Positions 23,445 through 35,900 of a stretch of 64,000 nucleotides of DNA are shown here, one piece after another; the first letter of the stretch is position 1; each line of letters starts with the position of its first letter. Under the pieces are notes generated by a model. It saw only the letters and a list, made by a program, of their open reading frames with translations, searched no databases and was not told the DNA's origin. The translations under genes and the position numbers were made by a program. Source of the stretch: Paracentrotus lividus (taxonomy: Eukaryota; Echinodermata; Echinoidea; Camarodonta; Echinidae). The stretch lies in the NCBI GenBank assembly GCA_940671915.1, contig CALNVZ010002974.1, positions 22,594,400 to 22,658,399 of the forward strand, given 5' to 3'.

Positions 23445-23561
23445 TATTGTATAAAATCTATTATAAAGTGTAAATAATAAAATTAGAAATGAATTGATAT
23501 GAAATCAATCAATTCATTTCTAATTTTATTATTTACACTTTATAATAGATTTTATACAATA
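23445..23561. repeat. Perfect 53-bp inverted repeat with 11-bp loop
   Basis: 23,445-23,497 is the exact reverse complement of 23,509-23,561; the loop is tatgaaatcaa. The arms contain aaagtgtaaataataaaatt. It could be a MITE core or a hairpin transcript. A corrupted version is in the false duplicate at about 37.87-38.01 kb. Confidence 0.9.
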
Positions 23562-24052
23562 TCGAATTGGTCTTACTTATTAAATTGTTCTTATAGAGTT
23601 CTGAAAAGGTGGGAAAACCTCAAAGGTTTTTTTTTCCCCCACAAAGTTTCTTCATTTTTAAATAATATGATTTTGTATGTTTTGATTATAATTATTGATA
23701 GGGGGTCTGCGTTTTAGTCTTTGGGCGTCCGATATCCCATCTTTATTCAAACAAGAACCATGGGGTAGGAGTCGTTCCACACGGGTCACTCCATCCATTT
23801 ATATACATGTATATTATTATTTATTTATTCTGGGGGAGGGGCGGGCGATAAGATGGGGGGGGGGGGGCAACGGGCCCCTAATTCTCAATTTATGCACTAT
23901 TTTTACCCAAATTTTCGGTCGGGAAATGCCTGGTTAAGTCTCATTTTGTATTTTCAATTCTTTATAGGCTTCCTTTAAAAGTGGTTCTATTTTGGTACGT
24001 CATTACCATAAATATATACCCTACTGAAATTAAATTAATTGCATGAATTATA

Positions 24053-25044
24053 GGGTACATGCAGGTAATATGGGCCCCCTAAGCTCATTTGCCTAATTTG
24101 CATAAAATTACGAAATGACACACAGTCTAATCTTGTTTAATGAATCGGAGTGACTACTGCTCATACTTTTATTGTGAAGAAAACAATTATCACCTACCCC
24201 CCTGTCTGCAATATTAAAATGTTGACGTCATTACCAAAGTGCTCATATTACCTGCATGTGCACGGTAATATGGGCACATGTATTTAATGTACGTTTAAAA
24301 AACTACAATGACTCTACATGTCTCGAATTGCTTTTAAATGTTGAAATCATTAACTTTAAGGATAATTTGAATTATAAGACCCTTCAGTAAACACTTTGAC
24401 TATATATTTCTATTGTTAGTATTTTGTATATTATTTCTTTTTTTAAATATTATTTAAAGTATTATTTTCATTATACAAGTCAATAGTAGGCCTACAATAA
24501 GTTATTTATATTAATTATATATACTGTGAATATACCCCAAAAATCTTAGCAAAGAGATTGATGCGCTCATCCCAATACTAAGAACCAGAATCATTTCTGC
24601 CCATTTTGGAATGTCCCAGTCATTACCTGCACTAATGGTTGCTGTGACAGGCAATCATTCAATGCAACATTGCACCCCTTCACTAAAACAAATTGACCTG
24701 TACACGCTAGTATGATCAAAATGAAACTTATAAGCTTACTAAATATACAAAACAATTGAGGTTACCCCTCAAACACTCTCTTCACCATCACATTCTGTGA
24801 AATATCAAATTTTACATCAGGGTAAAAAATGCCGGTAAGTTTTACCTACCTTTTTGGTTTTTCAGCAATGTTTCTCAAGAAATTTCGGCATTAGATGCTC
24901 TCACGACGAATATATTACGTATACATATCATATGAACAACATGGTTGCTCACACCGGTCACCGGTCACCGGTACGACGTCACGACATGATTTGCTTCAGG
25001 TGGCCCATATTACCTGGCTGGCCCATATTAACCTGCATGTACCC
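24053..25044. mobile_element. DNA element with GGGTACATGCAGGTAATATG ends
   Basis: The left end gggtacatgcaggtaatatg and right end catattaacctgcatgtaccc are inverted. Secondary copies of the motif lie inside (near 24,245-24,275 and 25,000-25,020). About 990 bp, no transposase. Its ends resemble those of the 5,903-6,870 element in length and layout. Confidence 0.8.
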
Positions 25045-25900
25045 TTATATATATGATATCTATGGCAAACCAAAATTCGTATATTTTGGCAATCTTAAAA
25101 GCGGTTCCTCGAGATATAAAACAATGTCATTTGCATGTATTTTTATTAATAAAAATATTATATTAAGATATTGTCTTGTATAGTTCTGATTAATTTATTC
25201 AATCTCAGTAAAATCACTTAAAGGGGTCGTGTGTAAAACAATGAAAATAAAAATGAACAAAAAACTAATCCATGGATCATACAAAAATATCCAAAAAGCA
25301 GAATTATGAATGATGTAGACATTTTTCTTGATGCGATTCTATAGAGGGTTGTAATTTGGCTAAAAGAATATTGCAATGAAATGATTATGACAAAATATTA
25401 GACAATTCATAACATAATGATTAAAAAATAATAACAAATATTATGATAACAATATTTAATTTGCTATATAACAAGATTTAAATATTTCAAAAGCATGGGG
25501 AAATTTTCGCGGAGAAATTAAAATAATATTCGATAAGACTAATACAATTTGTTTTAATGAAACGCGGGTATAAAGTATACATGTAATTTGGGCAAACGTT
25601 TTAGACCAAACTGTACTGGAGTTTATTTGCAAAGCTGTTATAATGAAACTTTAGAAATTATTGTCAAACAAAACGAAACAAACATGAAAAAAGAATTGAC
25701 ATTACTTTAGATTAAATGTCCATAAAAGGACCAAATTTTGAATTCTTCTCCCCGACCATGACAATAAAAGTATTTCAGATTATAACGTATCTTTTGAAAG
25801 CTGCAATATCATTCCTCTCTGAGCTTGTGATGAGAGCGATGAGATTGAGAGCTTCGAAAAAAAGGGCGGATTGAAGACACCATAAACGTGATTTGAAGAC
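25045..25900. other. AT-rich TE-like spacer, no gene
   Basis: No exon or repeat boundary is resolved. It is largely poly-A/T-biased sequence with short frames only. Confidence 0.4.
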
Positions 25901-26685
25901 ACCATAAGGATAGATCCACCATAAGGATAGATCCACCAGTCCAGTCCAACACCGTGCATGTCCGCTTTGTGGACGGGTGTGGAGCGTTTGTTCCGTCCTT
26001 ACAACATCCGCATACCGTCATCACAACTCCATTATACCGCCCTTACATCGGGTCTCCATCGACCGGTGCCTGCAATTCGTGCCCGGCGAAAATTTTGAGC
26101 ATGCCCGGGCATGCTCAAAACATTCGCCGGGCATGAATAGAAGACAAAATCACGTGAACGTTTTTGACGGGTCATCACCGACTTGCCGTGTACCATCACC
26201 GGGTATCCACCGTGTCCCGCCGTTCGCATCAACCTGTTTTGCACGGTTGCGAACGGTGGAAAACGGTGAGTCACCCGGCGAAGAAAACAATTTTCTTTTT
26301 TTCTTGTCAGAGAGCGGTAAGGCCGGTGGGCAAGCGGTAATCGCACGGACAAAATGAAAGCATGGACTACATATAAGGACGGTCAGCCCGGTACCAGGCT
26401 GGCTAGGACCTGGTATAGACCTGGTATAGAACGATACAGACTCGGTGAAAATGATGAAAAATGCTATGTGGCCGGTGCCGTTCTATTGCCGTGTTGCAAA
26501 TTTCGGGGTTTTTTTGGTGAACGGCGAAGACCCGTTCATTTTACCCGGTGTATATGTGACACCACCATTAGATAAGATTCGAGTAAGATCTGCCATTCTG
26601 GAATATCTATCACGCTTTGGTTAACCTTTACAATGTATATAATACGGTTTCAAACAATTTTTGTTCAGAGGAATAAAAATTTGTA

Positions 26686-26691
26686 TTTATT
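26686..26691 (-). terminator. Poly(A) signal of the caspase gene
   Basis: AATAAA on the minus strand about 60 bases after the stop codon at 26,752. Confidence 0.55.
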
Positions 26692-26751
26692 TCCTAAATC
26701 CAAATCCCCAAACCGTCTCCGCTGATCTCCTTATTGGGGATGTTTCAATCT

Positions 26752-26904
26752 TTACAGTAATTCAGAGTCTGTCGGTGGATATTTTGGAAGAAAATATATT
26801 TGTTTTCCTATGCCTTGCTTGATGGTCTGTGGTGTCTGCATTGCGCGATGTTGTCTTCCCTGTACTCTGATTTTAGCTGCACGATTTTTTACTCTCCTTG
26901 TAAC
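26752..26904 (-). CDS. Caspase last exon: p10 C-terminus
   Basis: Acceptor ttattggattacag, phase 0, 50 codons and TAA. It begins VTRRVKNRAAK and ends MQTPQTIKQGIGKQIYFLP followed by KYPPTDSELL. The first strand/helix (VTRRV) and the final K-QIYFLP strand correspond to the closing beta strands of caspase small subunits. Confidence 0.85.
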   Translation of the reverse strand, partial: VTRRVKNRAAKIRVQGRQHRAMQTPQTIKQGIGKQIYFLPKYPPTDSELL

Positions 26905-29900
26905 CTGTAATCCAATAAAATATTGAATTAAATATTTTGATAATTGCAATTGTTGTAACAATCATAAATTGCCAGGTGGAAATTGAAAAAGAAAATCAAT
27001 TTGATTTCCAACGAGTCCTCGGTCCCACGAGGCCGAGTATTTTTCCCACGAGTCCTCGGTCCCACGACTACTCGGTCCCACGAGTCCTCGATCCCACGAG
27101 GCCGATTTTTTCTCATATCATATTTTCTCTCAACATAATAAAATACTCGGCCTCGTGGCACCGAGGACTCGTGGGATCGAGGACTCGTGGGACCGAGTAC
27201 TCGTTGGACCGAGGACTCGTGGGACCGGGGACTCGTGGGACCGAGGACTCGTGGGAAAAATACTCGGCCTCTTGGGACCGAGGACTCGTAGGATCGAGGA
27301 CTCGTGGGAAAATACTCGGACTCGTGGGACCGAGGACTTGTGGGAAGACCCCTTTTTTTCTTTTAAAACTACCCTCACGTTTTACGTCAATATAATTTTA
27401 TAAAGAAAAAAAAAAAGGAGAGAAAATAGGAAAACAATGCCAAAATCGGAAAGTGAATTACCTTCGTCATGATAGTGTCGAGGTCATCAAGATGAGCCCT
27501 GGCTAGTAGTTCTTCGCAAAGAGCCTGAATAAACCAAGACCCGTTTACTCGATCTCTCATCGAAAAGTAACCTGTTATATGTAATATGAATTAATGTGCT
27601 TGATAATATAATTAGAGTATATAAAATAGGACTGTGTAATTCGGGGAGACGGAACATTCGTCAATATAACTTTCAATTGCGATTTGAGCTAAATATGCTT
27701 TCATAATTCTGTAAGACAATTATTTGGGAAAGTCTGTTGTTAAACGTCTTTTTGCCAATATATAGATATCTAATATTCTCGATAAACGCTGAGTATTTTG
27801 TTTTGATTTTTCGGGGCCACTTTGTCATGTTTATGATCCGAACTTATTCTACGCCACATCCCAGAGAGGACGTGAAATATCCTAGCTCAAAACGTTGAAT
27901 ATTTTTTAATATACCTTCGGAGGTTGCATGAGCGATGAACATATCTGCATTGTCCGGGACGTTACAATCCGTTTCCACGCCTATCATGCCAATCTGTTCC
28001 TCGGGAGAAAGGTCATCGGTAGCAGTTGTACACCTGAACAGTGAGTCAGTGGTCATGATCCCGACCCCTTCGGATTTCTGAAAGCATGTATTTGTGGCAC
28101 ATTTTGTCATCATTGCTGTAGGTAAAGACATATTCATTTAAATAATTGTAATTCACACACAAAAAAATATATATAACAATAAAATATAAAAATAAAGAAT
28201 TGTGAAGCGGATGGCGGTTTTCTATAAAAGTGACAAAATCTCTTTCGTTTTATCTTACATGAAGTATCTTAAATTGACACTAATATTTGCATTGTTCGTT
28301 GGTTTTATATTTTATTGCAGGGGTTGCTTACTCAGATTTGCAAGAAAACCATTGCTCTACAAAGCCGACTTTGATTCGTCAATCTACAGGCGTAGGAAGA
28401 AATAAATAAACACATGGAATACATTGGCTAGGATGTATACGCAAGTAAAATTTCCAATCAGCGAGTAGTGTATAAATATTTATTTGGAAATGCAGTTATA
28501 AAACAATGTAAGCTAAGTTTAAAAAAAATGGAATATTAAAGCTATACGAAACTGTGCAAAACTTCTTTCCCAATTACTCACTTCCACGGCATGCCTGCAC
28601 AAAGATTATCTTAGGCTTCGAGCGCAGAGCCGGGCAGTTTCTACCGGAGAACCTATCCTTGATTTCTGCTATGGTAACCAGATTGCCATCGATACCAAGA
28701 ATACCCGCCTCTTCCCCGTGAGACATAAGAACGAGTACAACCGAAGCATGGCTATATTCGATCTTCTCTACTAGAGACACCAAAGCATTCCGAATCTCCT
28801 GCAAATCAGTTAAAGAGAGAGAGAGAGAGAAAAAAAAGGGACATATTTTGATTTTTTTTTTAGTTTGGATTTTTCATGATCAAATGTGATGCGTCACGTC
28901 GAAAGGAGAGACTAATCGCGATTTTTGAAATCCATTTTATTTGATATTATTGATCTCTGATTCATTGCCTTGAATTTGATATATAACCCGACTGTAAAGA
29001 GTAAATAGAAGTGGAGATATTAGCCTCTGAACGCGAGGAGAATTGTGCTCTTTGAAATCAAAATCAAGAGAAAAACGTCTGCGAAGTTTGACTTCCGTTT
29101 GACTCCGAGCCAGAAAAATAAGACCATTTTGTCACCGCTCTACTCACCGAAATGCCCTAGCAACCACTTGTTACAAAGGTGAAACGATTGACCAATGAGG
29201 AGGCTGCATTCAGGTATACAGAGAACAATACTCGTCCGTCACGCATGATCGAGGCAAACGCAGCAAGCGATGTTGTCTAAATAACATTCAATCTTCTCAA
29301 AAAAAGAAACTAAATTTGGTTAGTCGTTTTATATCTTCGTCAAATAAACAAAAACGTCATGTTCTTTCTAATTGTTTAAGAAAAAGTCCGCTCTTTTAAG
29401 AAAAGTGTTTACCAATCCTGGCGCTAAATTAGTTAGAAACAAAACTATTTTAAAACCTTTTGGGGGTTTTATTCCGACGTTTGCGTGCGTTCTTTGAATG
29501 TCAATCGCGTATACTCTTACTCATTATAAAGCAGGTCATTTTGATCTGAACTCTGTAGGAAATTTCGAACATAATAATGGTCTATAGACTAAATTATTCT
29601 TGTAGAGGGGTTTATGCATTTTGTTTATATTCTTTGAATAAGTAGATGATAGAGATAAGCCTCCAAAAATGTTTTAAGAAATATTTGCGCCTCACGAATG
29701 TATTTAGAATTTCTCTGATCACGTTTTTAATGATGAAGCTAGGTTAGGCTTAACACATGAAAATAAAACGTAAATGATTTGCTCGATCTCGTCTTTTATT
29801 GATAAAAACTGTTACCAGTAATAAGAAGATATTAATATTTTTAGAATGAATTATTCTAAGAGTAAATCGTATTTTGTTGTCGTCGTGTTTAGTAAAACGC

Positions 29901-32900
29901 TACTTTCTTAAACCACGTTACTTTGTAAATAAACTGCAGCAGAAGACTTTAACCTAAATACCTTGTATTCAGAAGTATTATCACGTCACCTCTTTTGTAT
30001 GCTCTATAGTTCCCTGATGGAACCAAATTTGTTAATAGGGAGGTTTTTAATTTCCCATCGGGACAACAGATATCGCGGCCCTTAAAATAAAATGCTGAAA
30101 TTAACATTAATTTGGATCAGATAGCTAAGTCAAGCAAGAAGAAGTAGCTTTTCCCCACATAACCCCCCCCCCCTCTCGCCCACCCGATTGTTAGATTTGA
30201 CATTCGTTTTGCGTGCTCCGCTATCCCGGATGAACAGCTTTATTCACAGCAGGTTTGTGGCATCGCACGCAAAATTTCAGAGTGCAGCTAAAGAGAGTTT
30301 AGTTCGCTATTCGCTCACAAAAACGAAACAAAAATCCAGTGAAATCACACATCACATGACAAACCATGCGTGTTGCTAAGAGGCGGAGCTAAACGGAAAG
30401 GGGAAATGAGCGTGGACGTTCGCTTGAATATGTCCGGAAAAAAAAAAATTATGACCGAAAAAACACTCGCCGAAAAACTGTTTTTTTTACCACTTTCCCG
30501 TTACCATTTTCACTCATGTTTTAACTGAGCAAGATGAAGCATGGTAGACACCAGAAAATCAACAAAAAAAATTTCCTCAAAATTTGACTTTTTTATTTAG
30601 TTTGTTCGATTTCACTCCAATTCGACGGCTGGACTTCGTCTTATGTTAGACAGCGTAAGTCCGTGTGATGAAAGTACAGTGAAGTCCTAGTCGGCGGCAC
30701 TATGTACTAATGCCTTCGTTAGATTGGTGGATGTAGCTGCCTACGCGCAGAGTTATAGGCGGAATGGGAGCCGCTGAAGGTTATAGGCATAGAGTATTAT
30801 GTTAATGGTGTCTTATAGAGGATAATTTAAGTTGGCATTGCAATAGGGTTTCATTGAACAAGAAGTAACACGTTTCCACACTCCCGACATGCTTTTTTAT
30901 ATTCACCAAATCTGAGCGTTTCCTTTCCAGTGAAACACAACGTAGAGGAGAGCTCTTTTAGCCGCACTATCATGCACGAACCATAGCTAGGGAATCGTAG
31001 TTCCTTAGTCTCGTTTTCTACCTTTAACATAGAACTTTTATTCTTCATTCCGAAGAATGATCCACTAAGGTTATTACCCACACCAAGCGTTCGGAGGCTT
31101 TTTTTGGACACATAGAGATTTAATTATTACGTTCCAAAACCTGGTATTACATTAACGTTCATCCTGGAACACGAATCACTTGGAAAATTGTAAAGTCATA
31201 TCATTCCCTCCAACCTTCTATCTCTCTCTCAAAAAAAAAAAAAAAAACACAAAAACAAAACAAAACCAAAACAAAAAACAAAACAAAAAAAACAACTAAC
31301 AACGAAAAAAAAAAAAAAAAAAAAAAGCAAAAAAACAAAAGCAAAAAAACAAAACAAAACAAAACAAAAACAACAACAACACAGAAGTAAACAAACAAGC
31401 AGGCAGAAACAAACACACAAACATTCACAATTAATTTGATGCCATATTCCTCTCGCCAATTAAGCAAATGAAAAAACAAAAAACAAAAACAAAAAATCCA
31501 AATTGGTATAGGTCTAATATCCCACCATTTATTTTTGAAGTTGTCTTGTTTGAAGTATGTATCTCTAATAATTGATTTCATGATATATCTTGGTCGAGTC
31601 ATCCTTCTTACATTCTGTAGTACCATTTTCACTTGGATCTTTGCATTCGTGATTGAATAACGGACGATCTTTAGAAGACAGCAAAATCTCACTTGCACTA
31701 AATAGCTGGGTGAAGAAAATCTGAATCATGTGCATGCAGACAGACACACCGCACCTCACACAATCACTCACACAATCACTCAGAAAGGGAAGAGAGGAAT
31801 CCCCGGGCACTCCATACACTCAATGAATACAAAATACAGCCCACAGTGAAAACCTATGTAAATAATGTACAGTTTGAGAACATCAACATACTATATGTTT
31901 AAGTGTCATGTATTGACATATTTACTCAGAATCTGCGATGTTAATCTCGGTCTTACGCTGTATCCATATTTTTCTTACTCCCTAATAGACATACCTGAGA
32001 TGGTCATTGTTGACGGTACGAACATGCATATATTTGCTTGTGTTTACATTCAAAGCGCTCACAATCAACATAGGTAGTGAAGCGATATACAAACGCTGAA
32101 TGTATGATCTATTCTTCGATGTTTTTTAAAGTGGTCCTTCATTATTTTCCATAATGATTGTCCTGTTGGATAAAATATTATTAGCATTTTCCGTCGATCC
32201 AAATTCAGGTGAGCGAAACACAACTACCGACATTACACTTCCATCGACACAACCAACTAACCGAATTGAACCTCCATCGCGACCACAGACAACACCCAAG
32301 ACACACAACACCATCAACACAACACTACCGGCAAGCAACCAACCAGCGTCTAAAACAAACAACGTCTCAAGCAATAACTACCCAAACAACAACTTGACAA
32401 CAGCCAACTACGCCAACTAGGCAGTCTACGTAAGGCACATCTGAGCTCAGTAATCAACAGCGGAAACCCACGACCACTGGTGCCCGCAGCGAAGACAGCC
32501 GGCCGACGACGACTCCAGGTAGATGTTACGCCTCTACACTTACTACTGTACGATGAATAGCTAGGAGTATGAGTGGGGAATCTGTGTAGGCAATCAGTCA
32601 TCGTACGTGACCGAAGTCAACAACATCCTAACCGAAACTTATAGTTATAATTGCCGGACATGACAAGGTGGTGGTCGGTTTGGAGTCGGTCTGTTACTGA
32701 TGGTGATCTCGGCTTTAAGGGGAAACGTAAAACCTAACCGAAATGCCTACAGCATAACAAATCTTATCAATTGGTGCTTTGCATCGTTGAATATATCCAG
32801 CTGCCTCTAGCACGTGAAGACATCGGATACCTCTCCCTTCGATTTACTTGACAAAGACTGTTCAAATGAGCAAGAGCAAAATTCGAATATGATTGAAGGG

Positions 32901-35900
32901 CCCAGATACACACAGATGATGTGGCACGACTGATCAGTCACATGAAGTCGTAAGCGTTACATCGCGGTGGCCGACTAGTCTCGATGTGGTCGTTAGAGCG
33001 GGTTCAATTGAACGACTCCTAGAACCCGATCTGGTTCCAGGAGGTTGGAGTACGACGGTTTTTTTGTTCGTTCTTGATAGAGAAAATGCTTCACGAACAA
33101 ACAGGAAGGCGAAGGAAAAAGTGGACACGAAATATAAAGCAGCTTTATGAGAACACTGATATTGAGTTAGGTTACATATACATGGAGAATATATTCAACA
33201 GATACAGAATAGTGATTTTCTATACGCGCACGCTTTGGTTTCTACACAAATGGACAATTTATTCTCAGTATAAACCAAGTGATGTTTACTTATTTCTAAC
33301 AGTACATTTCCATATAAAGGGTTAATATGCTCCGGTTTCATATCGACCTCAATCTGAAATTTTATCCATTTAATTGTCTAGTTTATTCGTGTGAATTATT
33401 TCAAGGTTTGAATCAAAACTTCACCAAATAGTTGTTTTATCTTCAATATCTGCAAATCCACTCAATTCACCAAATGCATAGTTCAAAAAACGTCTTGGAT
33501 CATTACCCTGCCATGTTTGTTTGTGAGCTGCCAGAACCTTGACGCTTGTTATCCATCAAATGTTTCGGTGTGTCTGCTCTTCGCGGAGACGATCCTTTAG
33601 ACGTTGGTGCCAGAAGTGTTGTAAGAGAAAGGAGGTATTATTAAAGGAAAAACAATTGGCCAGATAGTTAAAAAAATAGCAGAGAAAATCATCACAAAGT
33701 ACTGCAAGATTTAAGTTTAAGCTTTAAAAGGATATCTTTGATTAACCAACTCAAATGCTTGTGGCACAAAGTCTTTAAATTAAGAAAAAAACAACATATA
33801 TGAGTAGAAAAGCTAGCGATAATGAGCAACTAAAATAATACCACATTGTTAATTAATTAAGTAAAATATAGGTCAGTAAACATGTAACATAAAACTCGCT
33901 TCCGTACAACCCCTAGTCAATCTTGTCATTAATAACAGTACCAGAGACATATACACTGGTAAAAATCAGTAAATCTGGTCAATAGAATGTATCTTATTTT
34001 AAAAAATAGTTACTTTACCGGCGCACCAAGAATTATTCTTATACTATTTAGAAATTAAAGTTCTTCGATAATGATTCAAAGTTCGTAATAACCCGGTGAT
34101 TTTAAAAGTCACGTGCAACGCCATTTGAATCTAGAAAAATGACTAGGTAGTTACATTCCGTACAATTGTAAAGCGCCACGCAACTTTGCTCTAGACGAAC
34201 CTCAGACCTCTGTACAGAAAATAGAAGGGAGTAATACATTATATTTTAATACCATAAATTTATTGAATTTCATCTAAAAACCTCAATATAAAAAGATATA
34301 TAAATCATATATAATGTGTATATTTAGCAGAAACATAAGTAAATGTGGTTATCAATGTATCAATACGAACTGTAAAGACACTATTCTTGTAAAATAAAAC
34401 AGGTGCCGTAAGCCTTATTGCATGGAATTGAAATATATTTGTTAGAGTAAGCAAGAACTGGAAATAACCCGACTATAGATAATAGTAGTAGAATTAAAAA
34501 AATATATATATATTTGTTAAACACTATAAATGGATAACAAAAATAAAAAATAAATCGAACAAAGAACCAACAAAGATTTTAGAACATTAATTGCGACTGC
34601 TGTTGTCATCCAAAAAAACTTGTTAATTAATGTGAATATTCTTGAAGTTTGAATTACATTGGATGTATAATATAGACAAATGTTTTTTCGATTTTGAATA
34701 AAAGATTTAAACTAGAGTGTTGTCGTAAGGAGAAATGAAAGGAACTCTGTTGTAATTTCAACTTTGATAATCTTTTTTTTACAAAAAAGAAAAAAAAATC
34801 TTCCACCAACTAAATGTATTAGAGGCTTAAGTACTCGGATATTGACGATAGGGCAACAGTAGTTTGGTACGCATAGTAAGCAGTCTCACTCACGTCAACA
34901 AGTCAATAATTTTAACACTATATATTTACACGTAATACTGACGAGAGCTGCTTGAGAGAATGCCTTATTTTGGAGAGCAAAAGTGGCACGCTAGTCCCTC
35001 AGAAAAAGGTAACTCCAAACACACAGGTGCAAGATGTCTGAAATATGAGGTATAACGTATAATTGAAATCACAATTGATACTATGTGAAAAAAGAAAAAA
35101 AAAGTATATCAATGGCGGATTTCATTTAGAAGGTTATCTTCTGCCTAGTTAGGAGCAAAGTTAATAAACTCCATTTATCATAGACAAAAAGTAAGTAACA
35201 TAGAATATATCGTAAGTATATTGAGAGAGACCAGTGCGTCTCCAGGAAAAAAGTAATAACACCAGCGAACTGTTTGTAGGATAGGCGTTTCGTAATAAGG
35301 GGACATTTCCATAAATCAATGTGACCATAATATTGATATCTCAATGTTAAAAGGGTAAGTCGTACATCTATTCAATGATGATAAAATTTATGGTCTGTGC
35401 CTGTCGACGAACGACCGAGTATTCATACGTTTTAATTAAAAAAATCCGTCGAAAGTGCTTTTAAACCCGAAAGTTGGGTTATTTTTGGTTTAGCCTTAAT
35501 GTTCCAACTTAAACACAGCTTCTTCAGACGTGCCCGAGCCTTCCCTCTCAGATGCATAAATCCACAGCGAGTCGTTGCATGCACTTGGACAGCTCGTTAC
35601 TGTCACGGTACACATGAGTCGCGCATTATGCATTACCAAACACCATCGCGAAGTCGATCATGTCGAACTGCTACAGGTTCCGGTGTGCAGAAGGCACCAA
35701 TCCGCCTTGTGTGCATTTGGTATCGTCCTAGGACTAACAAAAACCCCATCTGCTCTGTTGTTCGCTGCAGCTATTAAATTGGTTGCATGACGAGTTAATC
35801 TACTGACATAGACAAGTGAAATCAAATGTTGTTGTACGCTTATACCTTCATAAGGCAACTTGAAATTCAGGAGAAGGCGACACAATGGAAGAATCATCCA

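Larger units (their letters stand above)
22861..26563. mobile_element. Possible composite element bounded by GGTGTCACAT repeats
   Basis: The left boundary ggtgtcacatgcgccgtg and right boundary ending tatatgtgacacc are inverted (GGTGTCACAT). Inner flanks on both sides are unusually GC-rich for this window and carry related ccggt/cacggtga motifs (22,900-23,170; 25,940-26,560). The middle holds a perfect hairpin at 23,445 and another TE at 24,053-25,044. It may be one old element invaded by others. No protein domain is recognised. Confidence 0.5.

Noticed and set aside
27130..27403. Trp/Arg/Asp-rich repeat proteins on both strands
   Set aside because: 16-bp minisatellite read in several frames.
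26752..28798. CARD or DED prodomain for the caspase
   Set aside because: No exon with a death-fold pattern was found upstream; the upstream exons in phase encode tail, membrane helix and Sushi instead. One could still exist on an alternative transcript.
30851..31111. 86-codon minus frame
   Set aside because: Starts with GTG, lies in a block absent from the other copy, has no recognised motif; not enough to call a gene.
31201..31698. Phe/Cys-rich membrane-like protein of 165 codons on the minus strand
   Set aside because: Produced by an A/AAC-rich tract; hydrophobicity is a consequence of poly-T on that strand.
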